A stretch of 64,000 bases of DNA from Capra hircus (Eukaryota; Chordata; Mammalia; Artiodactyla; Bovidae): assembly GCF_001704415.2 (NCBI RefSeq), contig NC_030808.1:81500594-81564593 (forward strand), read 5' to 3'. Under the pieces are notes generated by a model. It was given only the letters and a program-made list of their open reading frames with translations, searched no databases and was not told the origin of the DNA. Numbering within the stretch: position 1 is the stretch's first letter; each line of letters begins with the position of its first letter. Both the position numbers and the translations under genes were made by a program. This document shows positions 58,553 through 64,000 of this stretch, one piece after another.

Positions 58553-58978
58553 TTCAGTTCAGTTGAGTTCAGTTCAGTCGCTCAGTTGTGTCCGACTCTT
58601 TGCGACTCCATGAATCGCAGCACGCTAGGCCTCCCTGTCCATCACCAACTCCTGGAGTTCACTCAGACTCGCATCCATTGAGTCAGTGATGCCATCCAGC
58701 CATCTCATCCTCTGTCGTCCCCTTCTTCTCCTGCCCCCAATCCCTCCCAGAATCAGTCTTTTCCAATGAGTCAACTCTTCGCATGAGGTGGCCAAAGTAC
58801 TGGAGTTTCAACTTTAGCATCATTCCTTCCAAAGAAATCCCAGGGTTGATATCTTTCAGAATGGACTGGTTGGATCTCCTTGCAGTCCAAGGGACTCTCA
58901 AGAGTCTTCTCTAACACCACAGTTCAAAAGCATCAATTCTTCTGCGCTCAGCCTTCTTCACAGTCCAACTCTCACTTT
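58553..58978 (-). mobile_element. BovB 3' end, 0.43 kb
   Basis: Minus-strand BovB covering the ESWTVKKAE to WTARRSNQSILKDI region and the 3' tail. A 72-codon piece is open at 58683-58901; elsewhere it is broken. It is the third minus-strand BovB piece in EHHADH intron 2. Confidence 0.9.
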
Positions 58979-59209
58979 TACTAGCTATTAAATAGCTGAT
59001 TCAGCTGTCTGAAAACTTAAGGTTGGGAGTCCAAGATGGTGACTTTGAGGCATGGAATAAAAGATCAGAATTATGAAAAATCAGAACTGATATTTCTTTT
59101 AAAAAGAAAGGAGGTAGGAGAGAATGTAGGAAAGTTCAGAAGCAGAAAAAATAACTGTCCTAGAAAAGCATTGGGATTATCAGGCTTGACTTAATGGACT
59201 TAGGTAGAA

Positions 59210-60040
59210 CAATGTACCCAACAACTGGAAAATATATATGCTCCAATCTGCCACATTTACAAAAATTGATCAGGTACTGGACCATGAATGCTTATCTCAG
59301 TAAATTTCATTTAGACTGTGTTCTCTGACAACAATACGATCAAGCTAGAAATCAATAGCAAAAATATAACTAAAGATTCTCATGTGTTTGGAAAATAAAT
59401 TCATTTCTTAATAACCTTTTAGTCAAAGCAGAAATCATGATGCAATTTAGAATACATTTTGACATGAATAATAATAAAAACATAAAACTTGAGGCATAAG
59501 CCAAAGCATAGTTTAGCAGGAAATTTATAGCCTTAAAGGTATAAGTCAGAAAAAAAAAAGGCTGAAACATATTGTGTTAAGTGTCTCTATCAAGGGACTG
59601 ACAAAACAAGCAATAAAACAGATCCAATGAAGTAGAAGGAGGGAAATGATGGAGGGGAAATTACTAAAATAGAAAACAAATGTGAATCATGAGAACAATA
59701 ATGTCAAAGGTTCTTTGATTAGTAATAACAATAAAATTGATAAAGCTTCAGAGAGACTTGAGAAAAAGAGAGAAGGTACAAACACTACGTATAAAGAATG
59801 ACAAAAGGGATAGCACTACAGATGCTCTAGCCATTAAAGAAGATAATATGAACAAGTAGAAAAATAGAACTTACAAAATTGACTCAAGGAGAAATAGAAA
59901 ACCATTAAAGAAATTGAATCAGTAGTCCAAAATTTCACACGGTAAAGTCAAGTCCCAAATGACTTCATTGGTAATCTCTAATTGAAAAGTCAAGAAAAAT
60001 ATTATTCTAATTTTACACAAACAGAGGATAAAAATAAGAG
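59210..60040 (+). mobile_element. Old L1 ORF2 remnant
   Basis: ACTGGACCATGAATGCTTAT, GTGTTCTCTGACAACAATAC, AAGCTAGAAATCAATAGCAA and GACTTCATTGGTAATCTCTA are recognisable L1 ORF2 sequence. It is degraded beyond any open frame. Confidence 0.72.
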
Positions 60041-60044
60041 GGAA

Positions 60045-60178
60045 CACTTTCTAAATTAGTTTCCTGGGGCTTCTGTAACAAATGAGCACAAACTAGTGAC
60101 TTACAATGACAGAAATTTATTCTCTCAGCATTCCAAGGCTTAAAGTTCAAAATCAAGATATTTGCAAGGCCATTCTTT
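60045..60178 (-). mobile_element. Old LTR-like repeat, left part
   Basis: TAGTTTCCTGGGGCTTCTGTA and ACAGAAATTTATTCTCTCAG are a common old mammalian repeat. It continues at 61401 after the chimeric BovB insertion. Confidence 0.5.
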
Positions 60179-61400
60179 TGTTGTTGTTGTTGTTGTTGAG
60201 TGGCTAAGTCATGTCTGACTCTTCGGAACACCATGGACTGCAGCATGCCAAGCTTCCCTGTCCTTCACCATCTCCCAGAGTTTGCTCAAATTCATGTCCA
60301 TTGTGTAGGTGATGCCATGCAATCATCTCATCCTCTGTCATCCCCTTCTCCTCCTATACTCAATCTTTCCCAGCATCAAAGTCTTTTCCAGTGAGTCAGC
60401 TCTTTGCATCAGTTGACCAAAGTATAGTACTGGAGCATCAGTTTCAGCATCAGTCCTTCCAATGAATATTCAGCATTGATTTCCTTTACGATTGACTGGT
60501 TTGATCTCCTTGCTGTCCAAGGGGCTCTCAAGAGTCTTCTCCAGCACCACAGTCTGAAAACATCAATTCTTTGGTGCTCAGCCTTCCTTATGGTCCTACT
60601 CTCACCTCTGTGCATGATTACTGGAAAAACCATGGCTTTGACTATGTAGACCTTTGTCAGCAATGTGATGTTTCTGCTTTTTAATACACTGTCTAGGTTT
60701 GTCATAACTTTTCTCCCAAGGCACAAGCATCTTCAGTTCCAAGGAGCAAGCCATTTCATGGCTGCAGTCACTGTCTGCAGTGATTTTGGAGCCCAAGAAA
60801 ATAATGTCTGTCACTGTTTCTATTTTTCCCCCATCTATTTGCCATGAAGTGATGGGACCAGATGCCATGATCTTAGTTTTCTGAATGTTGAGTTTTAAGC
60901 CAGCTTTTCACTCTTTTTCTTTCACCTTCATCAAGAGGCTGTTTAGTTCCTCTTTGCTCTCTGACATTAGTGTGGTATCATCTGTGTATCTGAGGTTATT
61001 AGTATTTCTCCTGCCAATCTGGATTCTAGCTTGTGCTTAATCCAGCCAGGCATTTCACTTGATGTACTCTGTGTAGAAGTTAAATAAGCAGGGTGACAAT
61101 ATACAGCCTTAATCATCTATTTTTGGCTGTGCTAGGTCTTCACTGCTGCCTGGGCTTTTCTCTAGCTGTGGTTAGAGGAGGCTACTTTCTAGGTGCAGTA
61201 CGCAGGCTTATTGCGGTGGCTTCTCTTGTAGAGAACGGGCTCTAGGGCACATGGGCTTCAGTAGTTCCAGCTCTGGGGCTCTGGAGCACAGGCTCAATAG
61301 TTGTGGCACCCAGGCTTAGTTGCTCTGTGTCATTTGGGAGAACCCATGTATCCTGCGCTGGAAGGCAGATTCTTTACCACTTAGCCAACAGGGAAGCCCT
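60179..61400 (-). mobile_element. Chimeric insertion: CHR-type SINE joined to truncated BovB
   Basis: On the minus strand a CHR-type tRNA-derived SINE (complement of about 61122-61400, with its short A-rich tail) is followed directly by BovB. The BovB part runs from the RT core (near the QGCILSPCLFN region) to the 3' end with an AAC-repeat tail (60179-61110). A 15-bp duplication GCAAGGCCATTCTTT flanks the whole unit (60164-60178 and 61401-61415). No second duplication separates SINE from LINE. The host is an old LTR-like repeat. The BovB frame has several disruptions. Confidence 0.82.
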
Positions 61401-61720
61401 GCAAGGCCATTCTTTCTCCAAAGGCTCTAGGGAAGCCTCCTTCCTTGCCTCCTCTAGGTCCCTGGTGGCTAGCAATCCTTAGCATTCCTTGGCTTATTGC
61501 TGCATCGCTCCTATGTCTGCCTCTGTCTTCCTTTGGCTTTCTCCTCTGTTTCAATATTTCCCTGATCTTACACAGACCCATCCTAATCTGGTATGACCTC
61601 TTCTTTACCTGATTATATCTGCAAAGACTCTATTTCCAAATAAGATCATATCCATGGGTTCCAGGTAGACACTATTCAGTCCAACTCATCTCCCAACTCA
61701 TTCTGTGAGGCTACTTAAGA
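61401..61720 (-). mobile_element. Old LTR-like repeat, right part
   Basis: GCATTCCTTGGCTTATTGCT, TACCTGATTATATCTGCAAAG and TATTTCCAAATAAGATCATA continue the repeat from 60178. The precise family is not certain. Confidence 0.5.
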
Positions 61721-61869
61721 TCACAAAGTAATTTACATATATGCATCTGGAAAAAACAGACTTCACCAAAATATTACATTGTTATCTCTGTGTAGTGATA
61801 TTTGGGGTTTATGTCCTTTATAATCTTGTGTATTTTTCAAAATTTCTATAGTGGATATGTTTAGTTGCT

Positions 61870-62519
61870 TGTTGGGGTTCTTTAATGGACTGGAACCTGG
61901 TGGTCCAGAGTCGATGATAAGAAAGTGAAAGAGAGAAAGAGGCTGATATTCCCTGTTTTACGCAGAGAACCAATAAAGCCCTTGACACAGGACTTGCATC
62001 ACTCACGAAGACACCAGGCATCCTCTCGAGGGGGTGAAGGCACAGGGTGCCTTTTCGAGAGGGTCTTAGAAGCCCGGGCAGGAGAGTGAGCACTAGCTCC
62101 AGAGAACTAGCCAGGGAGAGACAGTGAGAGAGAGAGAGAGAAAGAAGGACAGACATGGGGACCCAAGCTCTGATGGAGCAAAGGTGTGTTAATGATCTTT
62201 CTGTGAGTATATACAGGCTGTTGTACAAGACATTTCTTTCGACAATGATAAAGATCAGAAAACCAAACATACAGCAACCGTTACCAAGGGAACAAGGGAT
62301 TAATAATGGTCACAAGGTCAGGAGACAACCCATATCTCAAGAAAGAGGATGGAGACTAAGCAGTTTTGTTGTAAAGAGAATGTTTACTAAAGGAGATTCA
62401 AGCCTGTCTCACATAATGACCTCAGTTCCTGGGAGCAGTGTGCTGTTCCATTTTGATAAGGAACAAAGGACTTATGAGAAACAGCACGTAGGAATCCTCC
62501 TGTTAAACACTCCCTAACA
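61870..62519 (-). mobile_element. 3' LTR of a betaretrovirus-like endogenous retrovirus
   Basis: On the minus strand this 650-bp segment begins TGTTAGGGAG and ends CCCAACA, the TG...CA ends of an LTR. It follows directly after a polypurine tract (complement of 62521-62528) and the env terminal stop (62532-62534). A TATA-like TATATA is at 62208-62213, a sensible place for the U3 promoter. Only one LTR is in the window, so LTR identity, age and target-site duplication cannot be read here. The element is antisense to EHHADH in its intron 2. Confidence 0.8.
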
Positions 62520-62531
62520 ATTCCCCCTTAT
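62520..62531 (-). other. Retroviral polypurine tract
   Basis: On the minus strand the bases between the env stop and the LTR read TAAGGGGGAAT. This is the purine run that primes plus-strand DNA synthesis in retroviruses, and it sets the LTR boundary at 62519. Confidence 0.8.
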
Positions 62532-63998
62532 TTATTTAAAATTTGTAAAAAGAGTTCTGACCAGTAGAGTTTGTTTAGTTTTAACAATCTTTGCATGAAG
62601 GCAATGGTAGGTGACAAATATAATTGTCAAGACAATCACCAAAATTACAGTTCCAGACCCGATGCTGTGAGTAATGTTTTAAAACCATCTGCATGGGTCT
62701 AGCCCAGATAATTGATCAGCTAGTTGTTCAGCTAAAGTTTTCAAATTAGTGGAGGAGAACAGATTTTTAGAAGAGGCTTCAAAAGTTTCTTTTTGTAATA
62801 ATTGTACATTCAGAGAGGCATTATCATGTATGTTTTGTTAATGAAATTTGATTTGCTCCCAGTTGTAGGCACTATTATTGAAATGAACGGAAGTAACACA
62901 AAATTGAGTAGAATTCCAATCACATTTTAGCATCACCTGTTTTTGTACATTTGTTAATTGATCTCCAGTCCATCTGATGGCTGTTTTTAGTTCCTGTATT
63001 TCATCTTGAATATCCTCATCTATCTGAGCCTGAGTGGCCCACATAGTATGAGCATCTCTAGTCCAATTTTGGATAAAATTATGTGTTTGAGTTGAGGTTT
63101 GTAAAGTAATGCCAGTGATGGCAGCACTGGTGCAAACAGCTATTAATCCCAAAATGAATTGTTTAGATCACCAGAGCAATTTATTAAGTAACTGGGAAGC
63201 AAGTCCAGCCATGGGACCTTCTTCCCAGGGCCGCTGGAGATTTATTGGTAACCACAGATTATGTTGAGATCGAAGAATCAAAAGGGAGTCATTTCTCAAG
63301 GAAACAGAGGAGTTAAGACAAGTATATAATTTATAATTTATGCAAGTTACAGAATGTAAAGTCTTATTGAATTGTAAATTTCCTATAGCTATAACAAAAG
63401 GAAGTGGAACACAAGCTTGTATGAAATATGATTGATTATAACGAAAGAAATAGTTTCTGACTACGATTGGTCCCTGTGAAATGTCCAGTCCAAGTCCTAA
63501 GTTCTTTGGTGTTCACACCAAGTTTTCAGATATCCCATTGTTTAGGCCCAATCTGTTTATCAAGGACTATTCAAGGACGAGGGGGGCCATTCCACCGTCA
63601 AGCCACCCAAGAAGTCCTTTGTCATGGTAATGCTCCACTGTAGTATTAGTAACCTTCTATGCTACTTGAGTAACATAATCACACACCGTGCTGTTAATGT
63701 CATCTGAGCAGTTAGATAACCACATACCATGGGGTCCCCAGTCGACAATTGTATGATTAGCCATAAACATTAATTTTCCTGACTTGGCCTGACATTTGTC
63801 CCAATGAACAGAAATATATTTAAAGTTCTTATTAGTAAACCCTTTGCATAGTGTTCTTTGTTCTTTCCTTAACTCTCTCCCTAAAGTTTCAGTAGCATAA
63901 ACATGGTTCACGAAGAAAGAAAGGGCAGTAAATAATCCAAGCAGCGTCTGAAAGTCCTCTTTTGGAGGCAGGACGAAAGCCCATGTTTGTCGACTAAC
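62532..63998 (-). pseudogene. Endogenous betaretrovirus env, inactivated by six in-frame stops
   Basis: One minus-strand frame runs 489 codons from the window edge to the polypurine tract. It starts with a hydrophobic leader (LLGLFTALSFFVNHVYA, 63.99-63.9 kb). A surface-subunit region with N-x-S/T sites follows. Next come a hydrophobic fusion-peptide-like stretch starting near 63158, a transmembrane-subunit ectodomain with a CDWN motif as in HML/HERV-K-like Env, a membrane anchor (about 62.66-62.60 kb) and a short tail. There is no frameshift, but stops interrupt it at 63657-63659, 63567-63569, 63513-63515, 63168-63170, 62838-62840 and 62679-62681. No full Env can be made. The surface part (about 250 codons) is shorter than usual for the class, so an internal deletion is possible. 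Gag and pol would lie beyond the right edge. Family assignment is from general resemblance only. Confidence 0.82.
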
Positions 63999-64000
63999 AT

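Noticed and set aside
53122..64000. EHHADH exon 3 within the window
   Set aside because: I looked for the A-D-I-R-G-type continuation after FCAG on the + strand and found none, so exon 3 must lie beyond the right edge.

Overview
This is nuclear DNA from a ruminant, most likely a bovid such as cattle. The sequence is dominated by repeats known only from ruminants: at least a dozen fragments of the RTE-type LINE BovB, dozens of tRNA-derived SINEs whose bodies come from the BovB tail (Bov-tA, BOV-A2), CHR-type artiodactyl SINEs and ruminant L1 3' ends. Older mammalian repeats (MIR, L2, MER5A, Tigger, mariner MITEs, old L1) lie between them. There are no bacterial genes, operons, CRISPR arrays or tRNA/rRNA genes. 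Nearly every long reading frame is transposon debris.

The host gene I can support is EHHADH (peroxisomal bifunctional enoyl-CoA hydratase / 3-hydroxyacyl-CoA dehydrogenase) on the + strand. A GC-rich promoter at about 47.27-47.56 kb leads into coding exon 1 (47560-47633). A 5.4-kb intron 1 follows, then exon 2 (53018-53121), then intron 2, which runs past the right edge. Reading frame and splice sites agree across the intron. About 15 kb upstream, a second CpG island (32.4-32.8 kb) has two ETS-type sites and a strong minus-strand splice donor. I read it as the first exon of a divergently transcribed gene. Synteny from memory suggests MAP3K13, so 1-32.5 kb would be its first intron; no coding exon is visible there.

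Layout: 1-32.4 kb is repeat-rich presumed intron with BovB copies at 5-6.5, 16.4-17, 18.1-19.6 and 20.8-21.1 kb and a Tigger element at 11.9-13.4 kb. At 32.4-32.8 kb is the first CpG island. The 33-47.2 kb intergenic part is a mosaic of nested SINE, LINE and L1 insertions. At 47.3-53.1 kb are the EHHADH promoter, exons 1-2 and intron 1, which carries a 90-bp minisatellite and a local duplication. At 53.1-61.8 kb intron 2 is packed with BovB copies. At 61.87-64.0 kb is the 3' half (env plus 3' LTR) of a betaretrovirus-like endogenous retrovirus, antisense to EHHADH; its env carries six in-frame stops.

I found no new protein-coding system. The most unusual signals are two insertions (41444-42717 and 60179-61400) in which a tRNA-SINE head is joined to a truncated BovB inside one target-site duplication. 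They look like chimeric, template-switched retrotransposition products. There are also two BovB copies with an oppositely oriented BovB fragment nested in them, and serial insertions into one target site.
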